This document shows positions 18,175-26,572 of a stretch of 64,000 nucleotides of DNA, piece by piece. How positions within the stretch are numbered: position 1 is the stretch's first letter; each line of letters begins with the position of its first letter. The notes beneath the pieces were generated by a model. That model was not told the origin of the DNA, did no database searches, and was given only the letters and a program-made list of their open reading frames with translations. Made by a program: the position numbers and the translations under genes. Origin of the DNA: Dyadobacter sp. CY323 (GTDB lineage: Bacteria; Bacteroidota; Bacteroidia; Cytophagales; Spirosomataceae); assembly GCF_021390245.1 (NCBI RefSeq), contig NZ_JAJUXH010000013.1, positions 124,001-188,000 of the forward strand, written 5' to 3'.

Positions 18175-21039
18175 CTAATTTTTTGACGTGCCCAATGGCG
18201 AAGTCACCAGGGGCGAGTTCCACGATTTGACCGTCAGTACCGGTTTCTGACTTGCATCCGGTTCACGCCAGAGCACATCCATCACGATCTGCCTGGCCTC
18301 CCCGGCCGCCAGCCAGAAATAATTATCATCCGCCACGATCGCTCTCTTTACGCCCGAAATATCCATTTTGGTCATAAATGCCGGAGAAGTTCCTGTATTT
18401 TTTACGGTTACTTTGATCCGGCTCCGGTCATTGCCGATCTTCTCCTGGCTGTTGGCGACAACGGTCAGCGTGGTTTGGGGTGATTTAGTGATCGTCGGTT
18501 TGAGCCACGGGCCTTTGTCGAGTGCGATCCAGGGAATCGGTGTGGAGGTATATTCCTTGAAAAAAGCCTCGTCACGCATTTTGGAAAGTACTCTTGGAAA
18601 ATAAACCGAGCGCGAGATCAGCTTCCCGGACGGATCTTTCAACTCGGCCAGGACCAGTAAAAAACGGTCGTTGTATTCTGCGGGAATTTTGAATTTGCCA
18701 GTAGCACTGCTGGTCACCGAAGTTCCGGCCTGGATCTGTAACGTTTTTTCATTTTCCCAAAGGGTTTTAAATGCGTCATCCAATACGCTGACGGTCAATT
18801 TCGCGCCGTTAATTGCAGCAGGCCTGGCATGCGTAACTTTTACCGGCAGGTCCATTTCTTCTCCCGATTTCCACAATAACCTCGGAATATCTACCGCGAC
18901 GTGCGTGGGTTCATAAGTTCGTTTCAAAAAATAATAAGGAGCTCCTGCGTTGCCGAACCAGTCGATGAGCTGGATCGCGATCACAGGCCAGTGCCGTTTG
19001 AAAACCCAGGGCATCAAACCCGTAGTCACCGGATAATTTCCCTGCACCTTTTCTGAAAATACCTGGTAAAACTCCCCCGCGCCCACCTGTGAGGCCTCCG
19101 AGATCTCATCGATCGTCGGATCTGCAACATCAATGATATGAGAAGCGCGGCTCAGCATACGCGGCACCCGGCCAGGGCCGTATTCGGTAAAATGATGGAT
19201 AAATTCCGGATGGTCTTTTTCAAATGTTTTCTCCCACATTTTCCCGAGTCCGACAAATTCTTTGTTATCGACCGTCTCGTAAAAAACACTTGCCTCGGGC
19301 AGCGAATGCATCCCGGTTTCCGAAATCCACGGTGCTTTCGCGTAGCTGCGGTTGTACCAGACCGGGTCCATATCGGGATACACGTGTATCGCTCCGTGGT
19401 CGGGCGTGGTCCGTTTGAATGGTCTTGCGGGATCGAATATCTTCAAATTGCGTTCCAGTATACCAATGGAAGTGGCGTTACCGGAAGAATAAGCATTGAA
19501 CTCATTTCCCCCGCACCAGATCGCCAGCGAAGGATGGTTTCTTAGCCGGACGATATTCTGAACCACCTGCGCCTCCCACACATCCTGCGGGTAATCGGGC
19601 GTATCCTGGTTACCGATCGGGAAATCCTGCCAGACCATGATCCCCAGCTCGTCGCAGATGTCATAGAAATGTTTGGTTTCCAGCAGCCCACCACCCCAGA
19701 TCCTGATCAGCTGAACGCCCATTTTTTTGGCCGCCTCCAGAGTCCACCGGTATCGTTCGTAGGGCAGATCGAGCAGAATATCCTGGGGCGTAAAATTCAT
19801 CCCTTTTACAAAAACTTTTTTGCCATTGATCACAAACTGCCAGTTGTCCCACCGGTCACGGGTACGGGGCCCGGCTGTCGGAAGAAATGCGATGGTACGT
19901 ATGCCGTGTTTGAAATGGATATTGTCCAGAACTTTATCATTCTGCATCAGTGTAATTTTTACATCATACATATCCGCTTTTCCCAGGCCCGTGGGGTTCC
20001 AAAGCTTTGGATTGGCAAGGATAATGTCTTTTTCAAGCCAGTTACGGCCTTGGGTGAGTTCTATTTTCCAGCTCTGTTTACTGACCGGTTTCCCGTCCGA
20101 CAACAGCTCCATTTGTACCGCGTAATTTCCGTTTTGCGCCTCGAATTTCTGCCCGAAATTGTCCGGGTGGTCGAGCTGCGTATTGTTCCAGGGATGCAGT
20201 TTTAAATTGGTAGAAGCTTCATTCGCAAGAAGTTCCAGCGACAAATGAAGGTCCGCCTGTTTATCTGAAGATTTGACGGTGGTCAGGAATGGACGCTCCA
20301 TATGGACTTTCGGAACAACTTCCAGCCTTACGCCCTGCCACATTCCCACGCTGAAAAACGCTTCTCCACCCGATCCGCCCGAAATGACCCACGGTTTGAT
20401 GATCTTGCCGCTCACCCTTGGATTGTACCCTTTGCGTTTGGAATAATCAAATTCGCCGGAAGCCGACCGGGGCAGATCTTCCAGTTTGGTTGCCTTGTTT
20501 CCCCAGTTACCCGCCCGTACTTCGACTGTAATTTCATTGTCTGATTTCAGAAAACGGCTGATTTCCACCGTCGGCCCGCCGAACATGCCTTCGTGCACGC
20601 CTACCAGCGAATCGTTCACCCATACTTTTGAAAAATAATCGACTCCTTCAAAACAGAGAAATACGTAACTATCTGCGGCCTTTTCCGGCATTTTGAACGA
20701 ACGCCGATAGTACCATACTTTCTCGTCGAGCCACCAGTACTTTTCTGAATTCTTATTGTAGTAAGGATGCGGCAACTTCCCCGCCTTGAAATACGACCAG
20801 TGAACCGAATTAGGAATGCTGGTTTTAAAAACGTCCTTTAATTCCGCTAACTCTGACCTGTTTTTGATCGGCTTGTCCGCATGGCCGAGCGTCCAGCCTT
20901 CGCCGGACAATTCCACGTGCTGCGCGCCGCTCCGTTCGGTGACGCGGTAGGGTTGCCAGAGATTTTTCTCCACCGGCTGGCTTTGTGCCAGTGTGGTTGA
21001 AGAAATTAATAATACGATAATGTATATGCAGATTTTCAT
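18175..21039 (-). CDS. Glycoside hydrolase family 2 (beta-mannosidase / exo-glycosidase type)
   Basis: A 954-residue exported GH2 enzyme with signal peptide ending near TTLAQS. Order of parts: N-terminal sugar-binding jelly roll (SYVFLCFEGVDYFSKVWVN), two Ig-like domains, TIM barrel (GGGLLETKHFYDICDELGIM), then C-terminal beta domains. The acid/base Glu is in WCGGNEF near residue 509 and the likely nucleophile is the Glu of ISETG near 573. GH2 members of this layout cut terminal beta-mannosyl, glucosaminyl or other beta-linked residues; I cannot pick one. The gene sits between the SDR gene (19 bp) and the RraA gene, within the xylan-type locus, and probably trims side chains or oligosaccharides in the periplasm. 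Confidence 0.88.
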   Translation of the reverse strand: MKICIYIIVLLISSTTLAQSQPVEKNLWQPYRVTERSGAQHVELSGEGWTLGHADKPIKNRSELAELKDVFKTSIPNSVHWSYFKAGKLPHPYYNKNSEKYWWLDEKVWYYRRSFKMPEKAADSYVFLCFEGVDYFSKVWVNDSLVGVHEGMFGGPTVEISRFLKSDNEITVEVRAGNWGNKATKLEDLPRSASGEFDYSKRKGYNPRVSGKIIKPWVISGGSGGEAFFSVGMWQGVRLEVVPKVHMERPFLTTVKSSDKQADLHLSLELLANEASTNLKLHPWNNTQLDHPDNFGQKFEAQNGNYAVQMELLSDGKPVSKQSWKIELTQGRNWLEKDIILANPKLWNPTGLGKADMYDVKITLMQNDKVLDNIHFKHGIRTIAFLPTAGPRTRDRWDNWQFVINGKKVFVKGMNFTPQDILLDLPYERYRWTLEAAKKMGVQLIRIWGGGLLETKHFYDICDELGIMVWQDFPIGNQDTPDYPQDVWEAQVVQNIVRLRNHPSLAIWCGGNEFNAYSSGNATSIGILERNLKIFDPARPFKRTTPDHGAIHVYPDMDPVWYNRSYAKAPWISETGMHSLPEASVFYETVDNKEFVGLGKMWEKTFEKDHPEFIHHFTEYGPGRVPRMLSRASHIIDVADPTIDEISEASQVGAGEFYQVFSEKVQGNYPVTTGLMPWVFKRHWPVIAIQLIDWFGNAGAPYYFLKRTYEPTHVAVDIPRLLWKSGEEMDLPVKVTHARPAAINGAKLTVSVLDDAFKTLWENEKTLQIQAGTSVTSSATGKFKIPAEYNDRFLLVLAELKDPSGKLISRSVYFPRVLSKMRDEAFFKEYTSTPIPWIALDKGPWLKPTITKSPQTTLTVVANSQEKIGNDRSRIKVTVKNTGTSPAFMTKMDISGVKRAIVADDNYFWLAAGEARQIVMDVLWREPDASQKPVLTVKSWNSPLVTSPLGTSKN

Positions 21040-21058
21040 GCCATTTGATTAAAGTAAT

Positions 21059-21874
21059 TCAATTACCGCCAGTTTCCTGGTCAGAATTATCCTGGTAAGG
21101 TTTGGGTTTTCCATAACCGCGCATTAACAAAAGCCCCCCGTCGACTGTGATGGATTCCCCGGTAAGGTAACTCCCGGAAACCAGTAAGTTGACCAGCACT
21201 GCCGCCACCTCATCAGCCAGTCCGAACCGGCCCATTGCAATGCCTTCATTAATTTCCTGGAATGCAGCAGGATTTTCACGCGCTTCCCGGGTCATGTCTG
21301 TTTCGATGGCCCCGGCCGCAATGGTATTTACTTTGATTTGATGAGGCGCAAGTTCCAGGGCAACGCCCCTCATTAAGGTTTCCAAAGCACTTTTAGACGC
21401 CCCATATGTGCTCTGCCCAATCCCCGGACGAATTCCATTTACGGAAGTAATCGTGTAAATGGCCCCCTCGACTTCATTTTTAACCATGCTGCGGGCGATG
21501 GACTGCGTAAGGAAAAACGTCCCTTTGAAATTGGTATCCATAAACAGATCGACATCCTGTTCGGTCGTATCCAGAAAGAGTTTTTTGTGCGATACGCCCG
21601 CGTTATTGACCAGAAAATCAATCCCCGACATCGCTTCCCAGGCTTCTTCTGCAAGCGTTTTAACCTGCGTCAGATCCGCAATATCTGCCTGAAAAACATG
21701 AGCAATGCCGTTTTGTGATCTGACCAACGCGGCAAGATCTTCGGCCTCTTCCTTATTATTCAGGAAATGTATACCTACCTCACACCCTTCCTGCACAAGT
21801 TGCAGCACCACTGCCCTCCCTATCCCCCTGTTAGCTCCGGTGACCAATGCCTTTTTGCCTGCCAATCGATTCAT
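21059..21874 (-). CDS. SDR-family dehydrogenase
   Basis: A 271-residue classical short-chain dehydrogenase. It shows the cofactor motif TGANRGIGRA at about residues 14-23, NNAGV, the catalytic Ser in ITSVNG, YGASK for Tyr/Lys, and the C-terminal GESITVDGGLL block. It has no signal peptide and acts in the cytoplasm with NAD(P). Sequences like this are often labelled glucose 1-dehydrogenase or 3-oxoacyl-ACP reductase, but the context of sugar hydrolases plus a sugar-acid dehydratase favours oxidation of a sugar or reduction of a keto-acid. The 115-bp gap to the dehydratase gene is the largest within this part of the run; I see no promoter box in it. Confidence 0.88.
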   Translation of the reverse strand: MNRLAGKKALVTGANRGIGRAVVLQLVQEGCEVGIHFLNNKEEAEDLAALVRSQNGIAHVFQADIADLTQVKTLAEEAWEAMSGIDFLVNNAGVSHKKLFLDTTEQDVDLFMDTNFKGTFFLTQSIARSMVKNEVEGAIYTITSVNGIRPGIGQSTYGASKSALETLMRGVALELAPHQIKVNTIAAGAIETDMTREARENPAAFQEINEGIAMGRFGLADEVAAVLVNLLVSGSYLTGESITVDGGLLLMRGYGKPKPYQDNSDQETGGN

Positions 21875-21989
21875 ATAAGTTTAATTAAGTACTAACAATC
21901 ATTGAATACTATATTTTCAACTTACATCTCGTTGATTTTAAAGCTAATAGCTAAAAGCCAATTGCTATTGGCTACTTATATTCAGGATA

Positions 21990-23183
21990 TTAAATACCGC
22001 CTACTTTCGGATACCAGTCGGGCCGGTATGGATCCTGGTGGAAACGGGCGTAGTAGTCTCCTTTTTCCTCGTAATATTTTTCGTAAAACTTCATCTTGTC
22101 CTCATCCAGACTGACACCCAGCCCCGGCTCGGTGGGTACCTTGATGCATCCGTTTTCATATTCCATTTTACCTCCCTCAATGATGTCGTCGGTCAGATAA
22201 TGGTAATGGGCGTCGCCTGCGAAGGTCATGGTTGGGATTGTGGCGGCTGTATGGATCATCGCCGCGAGTTCAATCCCAAACTCCGCCCCGCTGTGCATGG
22301 CTATCCCCATGTTGAAGGTATTACAGATGGCCACCAGGTCTTTTACGCCGCGGGGACCTTCCCAATAGTGAATGTCCGTCAGCACAATGTCCACGGCGCC
22401 CAAGCGGATCGCGGGTGCCAGGTCATCAAAGCGTGCGGGGTACATATTGGTTGCGATCGGAATCCGCACCTGCTGACGAACAGACGCATTTCCCTGCAAA
22501 CCCCAGGAAGGATCTTCGAAGTACTCAATGTTCAGTTCCTCCATCCGCTTACCCATTTGCACGGCAGTCGGCACAGACCACACGCCATTGGGGTCAATGC
22601 GGAGACCGAAATCATTGCCCAGCTTCTGGCGGCACAATTCCAGCACCCTTACTTCCTCCTGCGGGGACATTACGCCGGCTTTCAGCTTCATCGCATTCAC
22701 TCCCAGGGTTTCATGTAATTCCACGCAGTAATCGGCCAGGTCTTCCGCAGTTTCGTCGTGTTTGCCATCTCCGGGCCGATCGTAACGCCAGAATAAATAA
22801 GCGATAAAAGGTACTTCGTCGCGAATGCGGCCGCCGAGCAGATCGCTCATCGGCCGGTTCAAAACCTTTCCCTGAATGTCCAGACACGCCATTTCCAGTG
22901 CTGCATACAGCCGCGCATTGGACATATAATAAATGCTGCGCAGCACTTTCAGCTTCATGATTTCAAGCTGAAACGGATCCAGTCCGATGATCCTCGGTTT
23001 TAGTTTTTGTAATGCGCCACGCTGGTCACCGCCACCTACTTCACCCAGGCCCACAATCCCTTCATCAGTGATCACTTCCAGAATGGTCCTCAAAAAATAG
23101 CCGGGGTGTACACCGGTATTATGTCTCAATTGGGCGTTCAGGGGAATAGCCACGCACCGCGTTCTCAGGTCAACAATTTTCAT
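21990..23183 (-). CDS. Enolase-superfamily sugar-acid dehydratase (glucarate-dehydratase-like)
   Basis: A 397-residue enzyme of the mandelate racemase / muconate lactonizing fold. The capping domain (residues 1-125) precedes a barrel with the general base in MKLKAG (near 166), metal ligands in RIDPNG (near 195), EDP (near 222) and the ATNM segment, and a His-containing loop MHSGAEFGIE (near 298). RIDPNG/EDP/ATNM resemble the glucarate dehydratase subgroup, whose members remove water from hexarates and related acids to give 2-keto-3-deoxy acids. The real substrate could be an aldonate such as xylonate or a uronate-derived acid. It has no signal peptide. It starts 3 nt after the end of the GH10 gene, showing close coupling to the hydrolases. 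Confidence 0.88.
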   Translation of the reverse strand: MKIVDLRTRCVAIPLNAQLRHNTGVHPGYFLRTILEVITDEGIVGLGEVGGGDQRGALQKLKPRIIGLDPFQLEIMKLKVLRSIYYMSNARLYAALEMACLDIQGKVLNRPMSDLLGGRIRDEVPFIAYLFWRYDRPGDGKHDETAEDLADYCVELHETLGVNAMKLKAGVMSPQEEVRVLELCRQKLGNDFGLRIDPNGVWSVPTAVQMGKRMEELNIEYFEDPSWGLQGNASVRQQVRIPIATNMYPARFDDLAPAIRLGAVDIVLTDIHYWEGPRGVKDLVAICNTFNMGIAMHSGAEFGIELAAMIHTAATIPTMTFAGDAHYHYLTDDIIEGGKMEYENGCIKVPTEPGLGVSLDEDKMKFYEKYYEEKGDYYARFHQDPYRPDWYPKVGGI

Positions 23184-23185
23184 AT

Positions 23186-24529
23186 TCAGATATCGATGGA
23201 TAATACGTTTTTCTGGTCTTTTTTAATGGAAAATTTCTTTTCAACAACTTGTTTTCCGATTGAGATTTTTACAGAATAATCGCCATAAAACCCGCGGAAA
23301 GCGATGGGATTATTATTCTCAACATTCTGACTGACAGATGTTTTCCATTCTTTATTGATCAGCTCATTCAAAGCATAGTAAGAAGGTTTCGGGCTCATAT
23401 CTTCATTCAAAAATCCGCCATGCCATTTATCTTCGCCGGCCACAGCGGTTCCGTCCGACACATTCCACCAGATGATGGCTTCAACAGCCTGATGACTGAA
23501 CCAGGCGCGGTAAAAGTTACGCGTCATTTTGGCCTGGTTTTGCAATCCGGTTTCGTTGTCGGGCAAAGTAGGGATCGTGATTTCGGAGATGTGGATCGGC
23601 ACGTTGTATTTCCCGTAAAGATCCAGCACATCAAAAACCGTTTTCGGAGTGATGCTTTTGCCCGCTACCACATCATAATGCAGCGCCTCGCTGAAAAAGT
23701 GGAACTGCAGACCAATGCCATCGATTTTCGCCCCTTTCAATTTCATGTTTTCGATCAGTACATTGTACGGACTATATTCCCGGTGGTAGTTCGACCAGAT
23801 GCTCGTGGTTTCGTTAATAAAACCTCGGGTCGTTTTCGGGAAACTTTGGGAAAATTGCTGAAATGCTTTAAGCCCGTAATTGTCAGGCATCTGGATCGCA
23901 TTGCTGTGATACGAAAGCAGCTCGTTGACCACGTCCCAGGTTTTCACACGCTCGCCATATCGCTCGCCGAGTTGCTTGATACGTGCATTGATTTTTTGCT
24001 GGATCACCGCCGTATCGCGCGGGAGCCATTCCGGAGTGGAATGCTTTACATTATCCCAAACCAGCGTGTGGCCTTTTGGGGTAATGCCGTTCTTTTCGCA
24101 GAAATCCAGTACAGGATCGGGCGGCGGGCGGCGGTAAATTTCCTTGCTCGACGCTTCATATCTGAGATTGCCAGGCTCCGGTTCCAGTGTTTTCCAGTAA
24201 AAAGGCACGCAGGCCGTGTTAAAAAAACGCTTAAAAACCTCTTCGTAACGCTTGTTCTGCTCGGGTTTCTGGTAACCGTTCAGCATGAAAATATTAGAGC
24301 CGAACTGAAATTCATGGGTCAGCTGGGTGATCTCAATTTTAGCGTTTTTAGGCAGTTTTCCTTTTTTTGAATGAACGGTAATGCTGGCGTCACCTTTGCG
24401 GTGGGTTTCAATTCCCTGTTGAATACGCTGCTCCACAGCAGTATCCGACCACAAGGAATCATATCGGCTCTGGCCCGACGCCCAGGTTGCAACGAGGCTA
24501 AATGCAAGAAAAACGAAGACTTTTTTCAT
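23186..24529 (-). CDS. GH10 family enzyme (endo-beta-1,4-xylanase type), shorter copy
   Basis: A 447-residue exported enzyme; signal peptide ends near WASGQ. A beta-rich N-terminal segment (about residues 30-80, RKGDASITV) leads into the GH10 barrel. The acid/base is Glu203 in WDVVNE and the nucleophile Glu316 in HISEITIP. GH10 enzymes cut the xylan backbone with retention. The normally conserved WHxQ after GHTLV is changed here to WDN (Trp158-Asp159), so the -1 subsite differs from textbook xylanases. The ATG overlaps the stop of the MFS gene by 4 bp. It is paralogous to the GH10 at 28057-29598 but lacks that protein's insert before WDVVNE. Confidence 0.9.
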   Translation of the reverse strand: MKKVFVFLAFSLVATWASGQSRYDSLWSDTAVEQRIQQGIETHRKGDASITVHSKKGKLPKNAKIEITQLTHEFQFGSNIFMLNGYQKPEQNKRYEEVFKRFFNTACVPFYWKTLEPEPGNLRYEASSKEIYRRPPPDPVLDFCEKNGITPKGHTLVWDNVKHSTPEWLPRDTAVIQQKINARIKQLGERYGERVKTWDVVNELLSYHSNAIQMPDNYGLKAFQQFSQSFPKTTRGFINETTSIWSNYHREYSPYNVLIENMKLKGAKIDGIGLQFHFFSEALHYDVVAGKSITPKTVFDVLDLYGKYNVPIHISEITIPTLPDNETGLQNQAKMTRNFYRAWFSHQAVEAIIWWNVSDGTAVAGEDKWHGGFLNEDMSPKPSYYALNELINKEWKTSVSQNVENNNPIAFRGFYGDYSVKISIGKQVVEKKFSIKKDQKNVLSIDI

Positions 24530-25803
24530 TGAAATTCTATTTTATCCTTTTTAAAAAATACCAGTGCCGCGATCACAATGAGCACGCCGCCAATTACGTA
24601 AGCGATCGAAAGCAGCGACAGCCCCAGCGAAAGCCCGAGTGTAGGTTTGAGTATGCCCAGCATATAAGGTGAAAATGCCCCCGTCAGGAATGCGCACATC
24701 AGCATCAGGCCTGATGCCGACGAACGTATCTGGACCGGAACCACTTCATACAATGAGGCGAAAATATTGGAATCGTAAGCTCCCCGGAACACGCCGAAAA
24801 TAAACAGCGCGGCATAGGTAAAGAACTGCGTTTCTGCCGCGGCCATCCAGAAAATAAATGGCGAAGCGATTAGAAGTGCAATGCCTTGCAGCAGTAATCT
24901 GGCTTTTCTGTCCTTTAAAGAAAGCTTGTCAGCAAGTTTCCCGCCGACCAGCACACCGATGACCGCGCCCACGTGGTGATAGAATAACGAACTAAACCCA
25001 GCCTCGGCCAGTGAAAGATTGAATTTGGTAGCTATAAAAGACGGCATCCAGGTGAGGTATCCGACATTCACGAAAACCATGCAGGCGAATCCGGCAGTGA
25101 GCAGGATTGCCGTTGGTTTCTTGAAAATAATGGCGGCCGTTTTCAGGATTTCGGTTTTTTCCGAACCTGCTGCGGGCATATCCTTTTCCAGTCTCATGAA
25201 TACCAATACGCCAACAATAATCCCAAAAGCCCCGAATACAAAAAATGCATTTTGCCAGCCGTAGGTTTCACCGATGTATCCGGCAATGACCCCGCTCAGA
25301 ATGATGCCAATGTAAACGGCCGACTGGTGCAGCGACAATGCAAATGAGCGGGTTTCTTTGTGGTGCTGACTGATGAGCGCATTGGCCGAAGGCGCATAAA
25401 ACGCCTCTCCCCCGCCCGTTGCGATCCCGCGGAGCAGCACAAACTGAATGAGGGTCGTACAAAAACCGGTCGACAACGTGGCAATGCTCCAGAAGACCAA
25501 ACTGAAACCGATAATCCGTTTCCTGGAAAAGCGGTCGCCGAAAAATCCCGCTACCGGCACCAGTAGTCCGTAGGTCCACACCAGCGCGGAGGCGATCAGC
25601 CCAAGTTCGGCATCGTTAAGGCCGAGATCTTCGCGGATCAGTGGCAGTACCACGCTGAAAATCTGGCGGTCGGCCTGGTTCAGAAAAAAGGCCAGCCATA
25701 GTAAGGCAAGTAGCTCCCACTTGTAACCTGAGCGGCGCTGCAACGCATTAATTTCAGTTTTAAAAGACATTCCCGTTTTTTCAGGAGGCAAATTTTCGAT
25801 CAT
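24526..25803 (-). CDS. MFS transporter, sugar or sugar-acid uptake
   Basis: A 425-residue inner-membrane protein with about 12 hydrophobic helices. The motif-A loop is GFFGDRFSRKRIIG between helices 2 and 3, and a central cytoplasmic loop lies near MRLEKDMPAAGSEK. The N-terminal block FFLNQADRQIFSVVLPLI resembles anion:cation symporter-type (hexuronate/aldonate) and related MFS groups; this is suggestive only. It lies between a LamG gene and a GH10 gene and overlaps both by 4 bp (25800-25803 and 24526-24529), so all are translated together. It probably brings the hydrolysis product, or its oxidised form, to the cytoplasmic dehydratase. Confidence 0.9.
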   Translation of the reverse strand: MIENLPPEKTGMSFKTEINALQRRSGYKWELLALLWLAFFLNQADRQIFSVVLPLIREDLGLNDAELGLIASALVWTYGLLVPVAGFFGDRFSRKRIIGFSLVFWSIATLSTGFCTTLIQFVLLRGIATGGGEAFYAPSANALISQHHKETRSFALSLHQSAVYIGIILSGVIAGYIGETYGWQNAFFVFGAFGIIVGVLVFMRLEKDMPAAGSEKTEILKTAAIIFKKPTAILLTAGFACMVFVNVGYLTWMPSFIATKFNLSLAEAGFSSLFYHHVGAVIGVLVGGKLADKLSLKDRKARLLLQGIALLIASPFIFWMAAAETQFFTYAALFIFGVFRGAYDSNIFASLYEVVPVQIRSSASGLMLMCAFLTGAFSPYMLGILKPTLGLSLGLSLLSIAYVIGGVLIVIAALVFFKKDKIEFQ

Positions 25804-26564
25804 AACGCGTATAGATTATTCATTTCCAGTTCGTTCAAAGCGCGGTCGAATACAGCCAGGGCACCCATGTTTCCTTTAAAAAAATTACCCATCTCACCCA
25901 TTCGGTGCACAGCCCCGACTGTAAAATCAGCGCCTTTTTCACCGCCGTCAAATAGTCCCTGACTGTACGCATACGGATTTCGGCCCTCCCGGAGATCCAA
26001 TGCCCCATTGAGATACGACTTCACGAGCAGGCCATCGTAGGTAAAACCCACCCACGTCCATTCATTTCTGAGCACCGGGGTTTTTCCGATCGAAGCATCC
26101 ATACACCACTTCTCACCTTCCGTCGGCCCGCCCACGCCCGACACATGGCCGCAAACCTGGTGGGCGCTATCATGTATCCAGAGATTCAGGAAAAGGCAGT
26201 ATTGTCTTTTTCTTTCCGATTCAAGCCACATTCCGGCTACGGCTTCGCATTCATCGGGCATGAGCGTTTTGGGTTCCCTTTTCACTAATGCCAAAACAGT
26301 TACCTGCGCATTTTTACCGTAAATATTCAGTCCGGGGCAGTCCGACCGGGGTATAAAAAGGTATTGCTCCTCCTCCAACCTGATCGAAAAACCGGTACTT
26401 GGGCCCGTCTTCTCTACCTCAATACTGCCCGGCCCACCGGGTTGAAGCTGGTAACGGTATTTGCCTTTCGAATACAGACTGCCATCTTCAAAATCCCAGA
26501 GACAGACCAGATTTTCGGTATTTAGAATTTTATCAGTCACCTGGTTTACTATTTTGTTTGTCAA
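25800..26564 (-). CDS. LamG / concanavalin-A-like domain protein without signal peptide
   Basis: A 254-residue single-domain protein. The laminin-G / ConA-like jelly roll is indicated by LVCLWDFEDGSLYSKG, NEWTWVGFTYDGLLVKSYLNG and the closing strand NMGALAVFDRALNELEMNNLY. Such domains usually bind glycans and are exported. Here no signal peptide is visible, so it may be cytoplasmic or leave by another route. The start is uncertain: TTG at 26564 (8 bp after the GH5 stop) or GTG at 26540; there is no ATG in range. It contains at least six Cys residues, unusual for a cytoplasmic protein of this size. Function in the locus is unknown. Confidence 0.75.
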   Translation of the reverse strand: MTNKIVNQVTDKILNTENLVCLWDFEDGSLYSKGKYRYQLQPGGPGSIEVEKTGPSTGFSIRLEEEQYLFIPRSDCPGLNIYGKNAQVTVLALVKREPKTLMPDECEAVAGMWLESERKRQYCLFLNLWIHDSAHQVCGHVSGVGGPTEGEKWCMDASIGKTPVLRNEWTWVGFTYDGLLVKSYLNGALDLREGRNPYAYSQGLFDGGEKGADFTVGAVHRMGEMGNFFKGNMGALAVFDRALNELEMNNLYAL

Positions 26565-26572
26565 TTATTGGG

